Part shown: positions 27,681 through 39,031 of the stretch, in pieces
Layout of the letters: each line of letters opens with the position of its first letter
How positions within the stretch are numbered: position 1 is the stretch's first letter
NCBI RefSeq assembly: GCF_001654865.1
Contig: NZ_LXEO01000032.1
Coordinates: forward strand, 25,488-89,487
Length of the DNA stretch: 64,000 nucleotides
From: Buttiauxella noackiae ATCC 51607
GTDB taxonomy: Bacteria; Pseudomonadota; Gammaproteobacteria; Enterobacterales; Enterobacteriaceae
Reading direction: 5' to 3'
The notes under the pieces: model-generated
The model's database searches: none
What the model was told of the DNA's origin: nothing
Seen by the model: the letters and a program-made list of their open reading frames with translations, nothing else
Program-made: the position numbers and the translations under genes

Positions 27681-29018
27681 CTACTCTTTAAAGTCATTGG
27701 CATCGAGTTCATGCCTTGAGAGTAATTTGTAGAATTCAGTACGGTTACGCCCCGCGACGCGCGCGGCCTGGGTGACATTACCTTTGGTCATTTGCAGCAA
27801 TTTGCGCAGATAGTTCAGCTCGAACTGGTTGCGTGCTTCAACGAAAGTAGGCAGCGCAGTATTCTCACCCTCGAGAGCCTGTTGGACCAGCGCTTCGCTG
27901 ATAACGGGAGCTGATGTCAAAGCTACGCACTGTTCAATCACGTTAACCAACTGGCGTACGTTGCCCGGCCAACTTGCCGCCATCAGGCGTTTCATTGCAT
28001 CGGTGGAAAAGCTGCGAACAAATGGCTTATGGCGATCGGCTGACTGGCGTAATAAATGATTCGCCAACAAAGGCACATCTTCTGCCCGTTCATGCAGAGC
28101 CGGGATCTTCAGGCTCACCACATTGAGGCGGTAAAACAGATCTTCGCGGAACTCGCCGCGCTCCATCGCTTTGGGTAAATCACGGTGGGTGGCGGAAAGA
28201 ATACGCACATCGATATCGAGATCGCGGTTACTGCCTAGCGGACGCACTTTGCGCTCCTGCAATACGCGCAGTAATTTGACCTGCAAAGGAATCGGCATAT
28301 CGCCAATTTCATCAAGGAATAACGTTCCGCCTTCTGCGGCCTGGAACAGCCCTTCTCTGCTGCTGACTGCACCGGTAAACGCGCCACGCGAATGGCCAAA
28401 CAGTTCTGACTCCAGCAACTGCTCCGGCAGCGCACCACAGTTAATGGCGATAAATGCCTTCTTACTGCGCGGACTGGCGTTGTGAATAGCCTGCGCGAGG
28501 ATCTCTTTGCCGGTCCCGCTTTGCCCGTTAATCAGCACGCTAACATCCGACTGAGCCACCATGCGCGCCTGATCCAACAAGCGCAGCATCGTTGGGCTGC
28601 GGGTAACAATAGTGTCGCGCCACATATCATCGCCGGCAGTGACCGTATGCTCGAGAGCATCGTCAATCGCCTTGTAGAGCGCGTCTTTATCAACTGGTTT
28701 AGTCAGGAAACTAAACACGCCTTGCTGTGTTGCGGCCACGGCATCCGGAATAGAACCGTGAGCGGTCAGAATGATAACCGGCATTCCCGGTTGTGCTTTC
28801 TGGATTTCGGCAAACAACGCCATGCCATCCATCTCATCCATCCGCAGATCGCTAATCACTAAGTCGATTTTTTCTCGCCCCAAGAGACGCAACCCTTCAG
28901 CACCACTTTCCGCGGTGGAAACGGTATAACCTTCACTGGTCAGGCGCATACCGAGAAGTTTAAGCAAGCCCGGATCGTCATCAACCAGCAGGAGTCTTGC
29001 AGGCTTACGTTGCGTCAT
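27681..29018 (-). CDS. glrR: Sigma54-dependent response regulator GlrR
   Basis: 445 aa. The receiver domain (about 8-120) has the phospho-acceptor Asp57 (ISDLRM). The AAA+ domain has Walker A GQSGTGKE, the sigma54-contact loop RGAFTGA and Walker B GGTLFLDEIGD. A Fis-type HTH (AARVAGRNRTEFYKLL) is at the end. It activates the sRNA gene glmY from TGTC-N10-GACA sites; three such sites lie upstream of glmY in this window. Its ATG overlaps the qseG stop by four bases. Confidence 0.96.
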   Translation of the reverse strand: MTQRKPARLLLVDDDPGLLKLLGMRLTSEGYTVSTAESGAEGLRLLGREKIDLVISDLRMDEMDGMALFAEIQKAQPGMPVIILTAHGSIPDAVAATQQGVFSFLTKPVDKDALYKAIDDALEHTVTAGDDMWRDTIVTRSPTMLRLLDQARMVAQSDVSVLINGQSGTGKEILAQAIHNASPRSKKAFIAINCGALPEQLLESELFGHSRGAFTGAVSSREGLFQAAEGGTLFLDEIGDMPIPLQVKLLRVLQERKVRPLGSNRDLDIDVRILSATHRDLPKAMERGEFREDLFYRLNVVSLKIPALHERAEDVPLLANHLLRQSADRHKPFVRSFSTDAMKRLMAASWPGNVRQLVNVIEQCVALTSAPVISEALVQQALEGENTALPTFVEARNQFELNYLRKLLQMTKGNVTQAARVAGRNRTEFYKLLSRHELDANDFKE

Positions 29019-29734
29019 GGTTTCGCCTCCTGCGCGGGTTTTGTATTGTCCGGCAACTCTGCACCGGCAGGTTTGCGGCTGGAAAGCTGGCGCTCAATGT
29101 CCGTCAGGTTTTCTAGTTTGCGAGTCGTCAGACTGAGCTGGCCTCTGAGACGTTGCTGTTGTTCACGCAACGTATCCAGTTCGTTGTCTGACGACTGTTG
29201 TAATTTGCTGTAGCGGGTACGTTCATCTGACAAAGCCAGCAACGACGCTTGCCCATCACGCCAGACCTGAAATAACGAGCGCACCTGTGAAGGTACTTCT
29301 GTCGTCATCGCATCCAGCTTAACCATGTAACGGCGGCGCTCGGTTGGGCTAATTTTGGCGTTCGCCAACAAAATTCCTCTTTTGAAGGTGTCGCGCCAAC
29401 TATCAGATGGCCAGCGGCGTGCTTCAGCTCGCGCCTGAATAGGCGCTAAACGTTCTGCGCAGTCCATCGCCCGAAGCCAATACAGAGGGTTACTCATTGA
29501 GTCGTGGCTCTGGTTTTGCCAGATATCCTCACAATCCGTAGACAAGTAATCGGCCAGTTGCTGTTCCGGTTCTTCTGCTCGTTGTGGGTGTTTAACATCT
29601 TTCGGCACAGTATTCTGAACACAGCTCGCCAGTAGTAATGGCACAAGTAATGCGGACAGCGGGCGAATTGAAACTGGGCTACGTAGGCATGGAATTAAGC
29701 CGTTACGCAACACGTGAAAAATAGTCGCTTTCAT
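29015..29734 (-). CDS. qseG: Outer-membrane lipoprotein QseG (YfhG)
   Basis: 239 aa. A lipobox is visible (LLLASC, Cys38) after a hydrophobic stretch, so the mature protein is lipid-anchored. The C-terminal half has coiled-coil character (SKLQQSSDNELDTLREQQQR). It matches E. coli QseG (237 aa), which interacts with the sensor kinase GlrK/QseE. The N-terminus is diverged, with about ten residues more than the E. coli leader before the lipobox. It lies between glrK (3 bases) and glrR (4-base overlap). Confidence 0.88.
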   Translation of the reverse strand: MKATIFHVLRNGLIPCLRSPVSIRPLSALLVPLLLASCVQNTVPKDVKHPQRAEEPEQQLADYLSTDCEDIWQNQSHDSMSNPLYWLRAMDCAERLAPIQARAEARRWPSDSWRDTFKRGILLANAKISPTERRRYMVKLDAMTTEVPSQVRSLFQVWRDGQASLLALSDERTRYSKLQQSSDNELDTLREQQQRLRGQLSLTTRKLENLTDIERQLSSRKPAGAELPDNTKPAQEAKP

Positions 29735-29737
29735 TTT

Positions 29738-31165
29738 TTATTTGTTCTCGGGAAAGACAGGTAACTCGATACGGAAGCAGACATCTGCCGTTTCATCATC
29801 AATCAGGTGTAATTCGCCATACATACGACGTATACAATCCTGGGCGATACTTAATCCCAGGCCGCTACCTTTAACCGCACCTTTACGCTGGTGACTTCCC
29901 TGATAAAAAGGTTCAAAGATCATCTCTCGCTCCGCGGACGGAATAGGGTCGCCTGTATTACCCACATCAATATAAAGCAAGTGGTCGACCTGCAAGCTTC
30001 GTAGATAAATGGTACCGGATTCAGACCCATAGTGCACCGCATTGGAATAGAGATTATCCAGCACGCTCATTAACAACATCGGTTCCGCCAGGCAAGCAAC
30101 CGGGCTAATATCACACTCGGTACGCATCATTTTAGCCCGTGCAGGCAAACTGTGAGAGGCGATAATGACATCCACCAGCGGTGCCAATTCAACTTTACCC
30201 ATTTCGAGTGGCACATCCGCCAGTTTACGGTTGTAATCCAGTAACTGCTCAATCAATTTTTGTAAGTGGCGGCTACTGTTATCAAGGATTTCCACCACCT
30301 CTTTTTGGTCGTTGGTCAGCGGCCCAACAACCTGATCGGCAAGCAGTTCGGTACCTTCACGCATACTGGCAAGCGGTGTTTTTAACTCATGGGAAATATG
30401 GCGTAAAAATTCGTGACGCTGGGATTCAAGCCAGGAAAGGCGCTCGCTAAGCCAGACAATGCGCTGCCCAACAGAACGTAGTTCACGCGGCCCTTTAAAC
30501 AACACCGAATTGCACAATGAACGCCCTTCGCCGAGTAAATTAATCATCTTCTCGATACCTTTCACCGGGCCGATAATCATGCGAGTAAAGATAATCACCA
30601 ATGCAAAACTCAACAGGAATAATACCAGCGCCTGCCAGCCAAAGAACTGCCCGCGCTCGGCAATCTCTTGTTGAAGTTGCTGACCACGGGAAAACACCAC
30701 CGCGCGGGTTGCTTGTACCATCTCAGCATTTTTGGCAGCGAAGTTTTCAAGATATGCAGCGGCAGCGGTGTCCGGGCCGCTATTTTTGCATTGTATGGTG
30801 GCAAGGTCGTTTAACGACTGGCGGAGATCTTTATAAAGATGGTTATCAGGCAAAACACCGGAATGTGCTTCGAGCATTTGCATGTAACGCTTACGCTGCC
30901 CCTGGTAGACCGTTTCAAGCGTTGCATCATCCAGCACACAATATTGGCGATAGCTACGTTCCATTTCCAGAGCAACGTTTGTCATGGCTTCGCTGCGGCG
31001 AGCATCAACCAGCGTGGTGCGATTCGTTAACGCAGCCTGATCGCTAAGTGCATTCAGGCTTTGCCAGGCTTGCCATGCCAGAACCAATAACGGAACCAGC
31101 ACCAACAAAAAGGCCATCATGACGAGCTGACGTAAGGATCGCGGGAAAAAATGCCACTGGTTCAA
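29738..31165 (-). CDS. glrK: Sensor histidine kinase GlrK (QseE)
   Basis: 475 aa as in E. coli. The first TM helix is at about 15-33, a periplasmic sensor spans about 34-170, and TM2 is at about 175-195. A HAMP-like linker, HisKA with the phospho-His in FLRHISHELKTPLASMREG, and HATPase_c with DNLYSNAVHYG and GSGLGLSIAQD follow. It phosphorylates GlrR in response to cell-envelope cues. First gene of glrK-qseG-glrR-glnB; it can be reached by readthrough from glmY. Confidence 0.95.
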   Translation of the reverse strand: MNQWHFFPRSLRQLVMMAFLLVLVPLLVLAWQAWQSLNALSDQAALTNRTTLVDARRSEAMTNVALEMERSYRQYCVLDDATLETVYQGQRKRYMQMLEAHSGVLPDNHLYKDLRQSLNDLATIQCKNSGPDTAAAAYLENFAAKNAEMVQATRAVVFSRGQQLQQEIAERGQFFGWQALVLFLLSFALVIIFTRMIIGPVKGIEKMINLLGEGRSLCNSVLFKGPRELRSVGQRIVWLSERLSWLESQRHEFLRHISHELKTPLASMREGTELLADQVVGPLTNDQKEVVEILDNSSRHLQKLIEQLLDYNRKLADVPLEMGKVELAPLVDVIIASHSLPARAKMMRTECDISPVACLAEPMLLMSVLDNLYSNAVHYGSESGTIYLRSLQVDHLLYIDVGNTGDPIPSAEREMIFEPFYQGSHQRKGAVKGSGLGLSIAQDCIRRMYGELHLIDDETADVCFRIELPVFPENK

Positions 31166-31249
31166 TAGACTTATCTCATTGGGATTCTGGATAATTTGAT
31201 GCTAGCGGGGAATGGCGGGAGTTTAAAGTATTGAACTCACAAAGAACAT

Positions 31250-31320
31250 TTATACCCAAGTTACTTCATGATGCAGGTAGGCGGCAATTGAGCAAATCCC
31301 GATAAACTTACTCAAGGACT
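31250..31320. repeat. Degenerate ERIC-like sequence
   Basis: It begins TATACCCAAGTTACTTCATG and contains GCAGGTAGGCGGCAATTGAG, the same end motif as at 24340, followed by CAAATCCCGATAAACTTACT, then decays. It lies between the glrK start and the glmY terminator. Confidence 0.5.
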
Positions 31321-31336
31321 TGAGGGGGACGGATAT

Positions 31337-31540
31337 AAAAACAACAAAGGCAGAGAATAATCTCTGCCTTTGTTCTGGAATCAGGCGGTGCCTTACTCAA
31401 CGTTTCGCCCGGAGCATGATAAAGCAGTACAAGACTGGCAATAATCAAAAGTCGGACGGCAGGCACCTTGAGTGCATCATTCGATGGTTTATGTAGCACA
31501 ACCCTTGCGGGGGCTGACATAAGAAGGTGAATGAGCCACT
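31337..31540 (-). ncRNA. glmY: Small RNA GlmY
   Basis: On the minus strand the RNA begins AGTGGCTCATTCACC and continues TTATGTCAGCCCC, the recalled 5' sequence of E. coli GlmY. It ends in a strong terminator (12-bp stem CAAAGGCAGAGA / TCTCTGCCTTTG, then T-run). GlmY sequesters RapZ, sparing GlmZ and thereby raising glmS translation. The position between purL and glrK is the same as in E. coli. The final length of the processed form cannot be seen. Confidence 0.93.
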
Positions 31541-31548
31541 GCGCAGTA

Positions 31549-31567
31549 TTATGCATTATATGTGCCA
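31549..31567 (-). promoter_or_regulatory. Sigma54 promoter of glmY with overlapping sigma70 -10
   Basis: The minus strand reads TGGCACATATAATGCATAAT. TGGCAC then N5 then ATGC matches the -24/-12 consensus (TGGCAC-N5-TTGC) with one mismatch. Spacing to the predicted +1 (31540) is 12 bases after the GC. CATAAT within the same stretch can serve as a sigma70 -10, the dual arrangement known for E. coli glmY. Confidence 0.8.
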
Positions 31568-31656
31568 TATTTGCTACAAATTACACACAGCAATGTTTCC
31601 ATTATGTTTATTTGCAATAACACACGTGAATAACGCAGACTGTTTTTTATACACAC

Positions 31657-31674
31657 TGTCGCCTTTTAGCAACA
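31657..31674. promoter_or_regulatory. GlrR site, promoter-proximal
   Basis: TGTC-N10-AACA, seven of eight positions of TGTC-N10-GACA; about 120 bases upstream of the glmY start. Confidence 0.6.
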
Positions 31675-31704
31675 TCACAAGAGTATCATTTCTTGCACCT
31701 TTAA

Positions 31705-31717
31705 AATCAATAGGTTA
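31705..31717. promoter_or_regulatory. IHF-binding site in the glmY upstream region
   Basis: AATCAATAGGTTA fits WATCAANNNNTTR at every position. It lies between GlrR sites, as needed for DNA looping toward a sigma54 promoter. Confidence 0.65.
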
Positions 31718-31719
31718 AA

Positions 31720-31737
31720 TGTCTCCATTTGGAGACA
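31720..31737. promoter_or_regulatory. GlrR site, middle
   Basis: TGTCTCCATTTGGAGACA is a perfect TGTC-N10-GACA palindrome. Confidence 0.82.
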
Positions 31738-31752
31738 GTAAAAAAGTGTGGA

Positions 31753-31770
31753 TGTCGGGTTTTAGTGACA
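31753..31770. promoter_or_regulatory. GlrR site, distal
   Basis: TGTCGGGTTTTAGTGACA, a perfect TGTC-N10-GACA match, directly next to the purL terminator. Confidence 0.8.
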
Positions 31771-31796
31771 AAAAAATCCCTGCCGGAGCAGGGATT
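31771..31796 (-). terminator. purL terminator
   Basis: Minus strand stem AATCCCTGC / GCAGGGATT, loop TCCG, followed by a T-run; starts 11 bases after the purL stop. Confidence 0.88.
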
Positions 31797-31806
31797 CTAT
31801 TAAGGC

Positions 31807-34800
31807 TTAGCCAAGTTGCTTACGCGCATTGCGGAAAATACGCATCCACGGGCTATCTTCGCCCCACTCGGCTGGGTGCCAGGAGTTACTGACAGTACGG
31901 AAAACACGCTCAGGGTGCGGCATCATAATGGTGACACGCCCGCTTTCGTTGGTGACCGCAGTGATACCGTTTGGTGAACCGTTCGGGTTCGCCGGGTAAT
32001 TCTGTGTGACTTTACCGAAGTTATCGATAAAGCGCAGTGCCACCAGGCCTTTGCTTTCCAGCGCCGCCAGATGCGCCGCGTCACGCACTTCCACATGCCC
32101 TTCGCCGTGCGAAACCGCGATTGGCATATGCGAGCCGACCATGCCTTGCAACAGCAGCGATGGGCTTGAAGTGACTTCAACCAGGCTGAAACGTGCTTCA
32201 AAGCGATCAGAATGGTTGCGCACAAACCGCGGCCACAGGTCGCTGCCCGGAATCAGTTCACGCAGGTTCGACATCATCTGGCAACCGTTACACACACCTA
32301 ATGCCAGGGTTTGCGGACGGTGGAAGAAGGTTTCGAACTCGTCACGTACGCGTGAGTTAAAGAGAATGGACTTCGCCCAACCTTCACCAGCACCCAGCAC
32401 ATCGCCATAAGAGAAGCCGCCACACGCCACCAGCGCCTGGAAATCTTCCAGACCACGGCGACCTGCCAGTAAATCACTCATATGCACGTCGATGGCATCA
32501 AAGCCAGCACGGTGGAAGGCGGCCGCCATTTCCACGTGGGAGTTAACACCCTGCTCGCGCAGTACAGCCACTTTAGGACGCGCACCTTTGGCGATAAACG
32601 GTGCCGCGATATCTTCTTTGATGTCGAAGCTGAGCTTAACGTTCAGGCCAGGATCGTTGTCATTGGCTTTCGCATCATGCTCTTGATCTGCACATTCCGG
32701 GTTATCACGCAGGCGCTGCATCTGCCATGTGGTTTCTGCCCACCACATGCGAAGCGTGGTGCGACTTTCGCTAAACACAGCGTGCTTATCAGCGGTCAGC
32801 GTGAAACGGTCACCCACAACAGCTTTACCGAGGAAGTGAACGCAATCTGCCAGGCCGTGATCTGCCAGCGTTTTCTCAACCGCTTCGCGATCTGCCGCTT
32901 TCACCTGGATTACAGCACCTAACTCTTCATTAAAGAGTGCCGCCAGGTGGTCGCGACCTAACGTTGCGATATCCGCTTCCACGCCACAGTGACCGGCGAA
33001 CGCCATCTCTGCCAGCATGACCAACAGACCACCGTCAGAACGGTCGTGGTAAGCCAGCAGTTTCTGCTCGGCCACCAGCGCCTGAATCGCGTTAAAGAAG
33101 CCTTTCAGTTGTTCGGCACTACGAACGTCCGCAGGCTTGTCTCCCAGTTGGCGGTAAACCTGAGACAGCGCCGTGGCGCCCAGCGCGTTGTGGCCTGCGC
33201 CTAAATCGATAAGCAACAGGGCGTTATCTTCAGTTTGCAGCTGTGGCGTAACGGTGCGGCGAACATCTTCAACACGGGCAAATGCGGTGATAACCAGCGA
33301 TAACGGAGAGGTCATCTCGCGCTGCTCGGTGCCCTCCTGCCAGCGGGTTTTCATCGACATGGAGTCTTTGCCGACCGGAATGGTCAGGCCTAGCGTTGGG
33401 CAAAGTTCTTCACCGACAGCTTTTACCGCTTCATAAAGACCTGCGTCTTCACCAGGGTGGCCTGCGGCGGACATCCAGTTTGCCGAGAGTTTAATACGGT
33501 TGAGTGCGCCAATTTGCGTAGCCGCAATATTGGTCAATGCTTCACCGACCGCCAGGCGACCTGATGCCGCGAAGTCCAGCAAGGCGACTGGTGCGCGTTC
33601 GCCAAGCGACATCGCTTCACCGTAGTAGCTATCAAGGCTTGCGGTGGTGACCGCACAGTTGGCAACCGGGATCTGCCATGGGCCAACCATCTGGTCACGG
33701 GCAACCATGCCGGTAACCGAACGGTCACCAATGGTCACAAGGAAGGTTTTTTCTGCAACCGTTGGCAAATGCAGCACACGGTTTACCGCATCAGCAATCG
33801 TGATATTGCGGCAATCCAGCGCATCGCCCTTCGCTTTCAGGGTTTCAACGTTACGTTCCATTTTCGGCGTTTTGCCGAGCAGCACGTCCAGCGGCATATC
33901 AATCGGCTGGTTGTCGAAATGGCTGTCGTTAAGCGTCAGGTGTTTTTCTTCGGTGGCTTCACCGATAACGGCATATGGCGCACGTTCACGGCGGCACAGT
34001 TCGTCAAATAGCGGCAACTGGTCTGGAGCAACGGCCAGAACATAACGTTCCTGGGATTCGTTACACCACACTTCTAACGGGCTCATACCCGGTTCATCAT
34101 TCAGAATATCACGTAGTTCGAAACGGCCACCGCGGCCGCCGTCGCTCACCAGCTCAGGCATGGCGTTGGAAAGACCGCCTGCGCCCACATCGTGAATAAA
34201 CAAAATCGGGTTGGCATCGCCCAGTTCCCAGCAGCGGTCGATAACTTCCTGGCAACGGCGTTCCATTTCTGGGTTATCACGCTGTACGGAAGCAAAGTCC
34301 AGATCTGCGTCAGACTGACCGGATGCCATGGAAGATGCCGCACCGCCACCCAGACCAATATTCATTGATGGGCCACCGAGCACGATAAGTTTCGCGCCCA
34401 CGGTAATTTCGCCTTTTTGAACGTGGTCGGCACGAATGTTACCAATGCCACCGGCCAGCATGATTGGCTTGTGGTAACCGCGTAACTCTTCGCCGTTATG
34501 GCTATTCACTTTCTCTTCGTATGTACGGAAGTAACCAGTCAACGCCGGGCGACCGAATTCGTTGTTAAACGCCGCACCACCCAGAGGGCCATCGGTCATG
34601 ATGTCGAGGGCGGTTACGATACGATCGGGTTTGCCGAAATCTTCTTCCCACGGCTGTTCAAAACCAGGGATGCGCAGGTTTGAAACCGAGAAACCAACCA
34701 GGCCTGCTTTCGGTTTGGCACCACGGCCCGTCGCACCTTCATCACGGATTTCACCGCCAGAGCCGGTTGCAGCCCCCGGCCATGGGGAAATAGCAGTTGG

Positions 34801-35694
34801 GTGGTTGTGAGTTTCAACTTTCATCAGGATATGCGCTTCCTCCTGGTGATAGTCGTAGCGACCTGCTTCATGGTCAGCAAAGAAGCGTCCTACCGAGGAG
34901 CCTTCCATCACAGCGGCATTATCTTTATAAGCAGATAACACGTAATCAGGCGTTTTCTCGAAGGTGTTTTTAATCATTTTGAACAGCGATTTAGGCTGCT
35001 CTACGCCGTCGATAATCCAGTCGGCATTAAAAATTTTGTGGCGGCAATGTTCGGAGTTCGCCTGCGCGAACATATACAGCTCAATATCGTTCGGGTTGCG
35101 CCCCAGTTTAGTGAACGCATCCTGCAAGTAGTCGATTTCATCTTCTGCCAAAGCCAGTCCTAAACGGATGTTGGCTTCAACCAGCGCTTCGCGACCTTGC
35201 GTGAGCAGGTCAACACTTTGCACCGGAGCCGGCGTGTGATGAGAGAACAACTGCTGTGCATCATCAAGCGCACCAAATACGCTTTCCATCATGCGGTCAT
35301 GTAGCAATGTGGCAACTTCGTGGCGTTGTGCGTCAGTCAGTTGGCTTGCCGTCACGTAATACGCCACACCACGTTCCAGGCGCTTAACTTTGGCCAGATC
35401 GCAGTTATGGGCAATATCGGTAGCTTTAGAGGACCAGGGGGAGATGGTACCAGGACGCGGCGTGACCAGAATCAGGTGGCCTGTCGGGGCGTGGTCGGCA
35501 AGGGTTGGACCATATTTCAACAACCGTTGCAGACGGGCGTGCTCATCAGAGTCGAGCTGCGCGTCGAGATCGGCAAAGTGAACATACTCGGCATAAATGT
35601 CGCTGACCGGAAGGTTGGCGTCATTAAAGCGGGCCAGTAATTTGTTAATACGAAATGCCGATAAAGCGGGCGAACCACGCAGAATTTCCATCAT
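31807..35694 (-). CDS. purL: Phosphoribosylformylglycinamidine synthase
   Basis: 1295 aa, same length as E. coli PurL; fourth step of purine synthesis (FGAR + Gln + ATP to FGAM). An N-terminal PurS-like domain, two AIRS-type ATP-binding halves (for example [20 protein letters not shown]) and a C-terminal class I glutaminase are present. The glutaminase has nucleophile Cys in [10 protein letters not shown] and the closing PHPERVF. ATG 35694 is used; a TTG directly upstream is in frame but unneeded. A PurR-like operator lies 90 bases upstream. Confidence 0.97.
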   Translation of the reverse strand: MMEILRGSPALSAFRINKLLARFNDANLPVSDIYAEYVHFADLDAQLDSDEHARLQRLLKYGPTLADHAPTGHLILVTPRPGTISPWSSKATDIAHNCDLAKVKRLERGVAYYVTASQLTDAQRHEVATLLHDRMMESVFGALDDAQQLFSHHTPAPVQSVDLLTQGREALVEANIRLGLALAEDEIDYLQDAFTKLGRNPNDIELYMFAQANSEHCRHKIFNADWIIDGVEQPKSLFKMIKNTFEKTPDYVLSAYKDNAAVMEGSSVGRFFADHEAGRYDYHQEEAHILMKVETHNHPTAISPWPGAATGSGGEIRDEGATGRGAKPKAGLVGFSVSNLRIPGFEQPWEEDFGKPDRIVTALDIMTDGPLGGAAFNNEFGRPALTGYFRTYEEKVNSHNGEELRGYHKPIMLAGGIGNIRADHVQKGEITVGAKLIVLGGPSMNIGLGGGAASSMASGQSDADLDFASVQRDNPEMERRCQEVIDRCWELGDANPILFIHDVGAGGLSNAMPELVSDGGRGGRFELRDILNDEPGMSPLEVWCNESQERYVLAVAPDQLPLFDELCRRERAPYAVIGEATEEKHLTLNDSHFDNQPIDMPLDVLLGKTPKMERNVETLKAKGDALDCRNITIADAVNRVLHLPTVAEKTFLVTIGDRSVTGMVARDQMVGPWQIPVANCAVTTASLDSYYGEAMSLGERAPVALLDFAASGRLAVGEALTNIAATQIGALNRIKLSANWMSAAGHPGEDAGLYEAVKAVGEELCPTLGLTIPVGKDSMSMKTRWQEGTEQREMTSPLSLVITAFARVEDVRRTVTPQLQTEDNALLLIDLGAGHNALGATALSQVYRQLGDKPADVRSAEQLKGFFNAIQALVAEQKLLAYHDRSDGGLLVMLAEMAFAGHCGVEADIATLGRDHLAALFNEELGAVIQVKAADREAVEKTLADHGLADCVHFLGKAVVGDRFTLTADKHAVFSESRTTLRMWWAETTWQMQRLRDNPECADQEHDAKANDNDPGLNVKLSFDIKEDIAAPFIAKGARPKVAVLREQGVNSHVEMAAAFHRAGFDAIDVHMSDLLAGRRGLEDFQALVACGGFSYGDVLGAGEGWAKSILFNSRVRDEFETFFHRPQTLALGVCNGCQMMSNLRELIPGSDLWPRFVRNHSDRFEARFSLVEVTSSPSLLLQGMVGSHMPIAVSHGEGHVEVRDAAHLAALESKGLVALRFIDNFGKVTQNYPANPNGSPNGITAVTNESGRVTIMMPHPERVFRTVSNSWHPAEWGEDSPWMRIFRNARKQLG

Positions 35695-35783
35695 CAAAGA
35701 TCTCTCGTCTTCGAAACGCCAGGGGGACGCTTCAGTGGGCGCAAGGGGAAAACGGGCGCCATTATAGATAATCCATCGCCGTG

Positions 35784-35799
35784 ACGAAACCGTTTGCGT
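35784..35799. promoter_or_regulatory. PurR operator upstream of purL
   Basis: ACGAAACCGTTTGCGT matches ACGCAAACGTTTGCGT at 14 of 16 positions, in the 270-base gap between the divergent purL and mltF. Apart from this the gap shows no gene. Confidence 0.8.
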
Positions 35800-35964
35800 A
35801 TAAATAAGTGGATTACTTTTTATTGTTTAAAATTCAGCCAGAAATGTTGAATAAGTTGCGCAGTGGCGTTTTGTTAAGCAAAATGCGCCACACCTTTTTG
35901 TGCAACCTCAACTTTTGAAGCCTGTTGTTAGCGAAGACTCGACGCACCGCAGAAGATTAACTAT

Positions 35965-37576
<1,612 letters not shown>

Positions 37577-37613
37577 CTACTGATGCAGTGCCCATCGAGG
37601 CACAAGTAAAGAA

Positions 37614-37647
37614 AAAATGGACAACCCTAAACGGAGTTGTCCATTTT
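37614..37647. terminator. Bidirectional hairpin terminator between mltF and puuB
   Basis: Perfect 12-bp stem AAAATGGACAAC / GTTGTCCATTTT with a 10-base loop; A/T ends on both sides suit termination in either direction. A second, weaker hairpin GATGCCT / AGGCATC lies at 37711-37730. The 227-base mltF-puuB gap otherwise holds only the tadA remnant. Confidence 0.8.
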
Positions 37648-37748
37648 ATTTCTGATGAGAGCTTTCCATCATAAGTCATAGTAATACAAATGAAATATGC
37701 TCTCAGACACGATGCCTTATATCAGGCATCGGTCGATTAGAGAGTTAA

Positions 37749-39029
37749 TCACACACCAAGACGATCGCGCAGTTTGTAGTAGGCCGCCCCCATCGCGGTG
37801 AACGGGATACGCAGGCTGCGACCACCAGGGAATGGGTAATGCGGCAGGTTGGCAAACGCATCGAAACGCTCAGCATCACCGCGCAGAAGTTCGGAGATCA
37901 AACGCCCCGCCAGATGCGTACAGGTCACGCCGTGTCCGCTGTAGCCCTGCATATAATAGATGTTGTTATCCAGGCGGCCAAACTGTGGCATCCGTGAAAG
38001 AGTCAACAGGAAGTTGCCGGTCCAGCTGTAATCGATTTTCACGCCCTTTAGTTGCGGGAAAGTTTTCAGTAGGTTGGGCATTACCAGACGTTCAATATCC
38101 GCAGGGTCTCGAGCGCCGTATACCACCCCGCCGCCATAGAGCAGACGGTTATCGCCAGTCAGACGGTAGTAGTCCAGCAAGTAGTTACAGTCTTCCACAC
38201 AGTAATTTTTCGGAATCAGTGAGCGGGCTACGTCTTCACCCAGTGGTTCGGTGGTCAGCACCTGGGTACCACACGGCATACTGCGTTTTGCCAGTTCCGG
38301 CTCGAGCTTATCGCCGAGATAAGCGTTACCCGCCACAATGACATAACGTGCCGTGACCTGGCCTTTTGCGGTGCTGACAACTGCCGGGCTGGTGTGCTGG
38401 ATGTTAGTTACCGGTGACAGTTCATAGACGCGGCCGCCGTTAAGGCGAATGGCATTGGCTTCGCCGATAGCCAGATTCAGCGGGTGAATATGGCCGCCGC
38501 TATGGTCGAGCAAGGCGCCAACATAACGGTCGCTGTCCACTTCACGGCGTAGCTCATCGGTATCCAGCAGCTCCAGATGGGTGTTGCCGTAACGCTCCCA
38601 GTTAGCTTTTTGTTCTTCCAGGGTTTCCATCTGCTTGCGGTTCATGGCGACAAACAATCCGCCGGGACGGTAGTCACAGTCAATCTGGTAGCGTTTGATG
38701 CGTTCGCGAATGATCTCCCCGCCTTCAAACATCATGCCGCCAAGCATTCTTGCAGCGTCCGGGCCGTAAGTGCGTTCGATGACGTCGATGTCACGGCTGT
38801 AGGAGTTAACGAGCTGGCCGCCGTTACGCCCGCTTGCGCCAAAGCCGATGCGTGCCGACTCAAGCAGCACTACGTCATAACCCATTTCCGACAGATGAAG
38901 TGCTGAGGAAAGTCCGGTGTAACCTCCTCCGACGATACACACATCGCAGGAAACGGATTCTTCAAGCTGTGGAAACGGCTCATACTGATTAGCGCTGGCG
39001 GCGTAATAGCTGGTGGTATGTTCAGACAT
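37749..39029 (-). CDS. puuB: Gamma-glutamylputrescine oxidase
   Basis: 426 aa FAD-dependent oxidoreductase of the DAO family, converting gamma-glutamylputrescine to gamma-glutamyl-aminobutyraldehyde with H2O2. The dinucleotide motif VCIVGGGYTGLSSALHLSEMG is at about 30-50, with FGASGRNGGQ after it. The C-terminal end shows YMQGYSGHGVTCTHLAGRL. Length matches E. coli PuuB (426). It lies two bases after puuC, so the two are coupled. Confidence 0.94.
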   Translation of the reverse strand: MSEHTTSYYAASANQYEPFPQLEESVSCDVCIVGGGYTGLSSALHLSEMGYDVVLLESARIGFGASGRNGGQLVNSYSRDIDVIERTYGPDAARMLGGMMFEGGEIIRERIKRYQIDCDYRPGGLFVAMNRKQMETLEEQKANWERYGNTHLELLDTDELRREVDSDRYVGALLDHSGGHIHPLNLAIGEANAIRLNGGRVYELSPVTNIQHTSPAVVSTAKGQVTARYVIVAGNAYLGDKLEPELAKRSMPCGTQVLTTEPLGEDVARSLIPKNYCVEDCNYLLDYYRLTGDNRLLYGGGVVYGARDPADIERLVMPNLLKTFPQLKGVKIDYSWTGNFLLTLSRMPQFGRLDNNIYYMQGYSGHGVTCTHLAGRLISELLRGDAERFDAFANLPHYPFPGGRSLRIPFTAMGAAYYKLRDRLGV

Positions 39030-39031
39030 GA

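Noticed and set aside
31308..31568. 86-codon minus-strand frame over glmY
   Set aside because: It covers the sRNA GlmY and its promoter; the structure and terminator explain the DNA better than coding.
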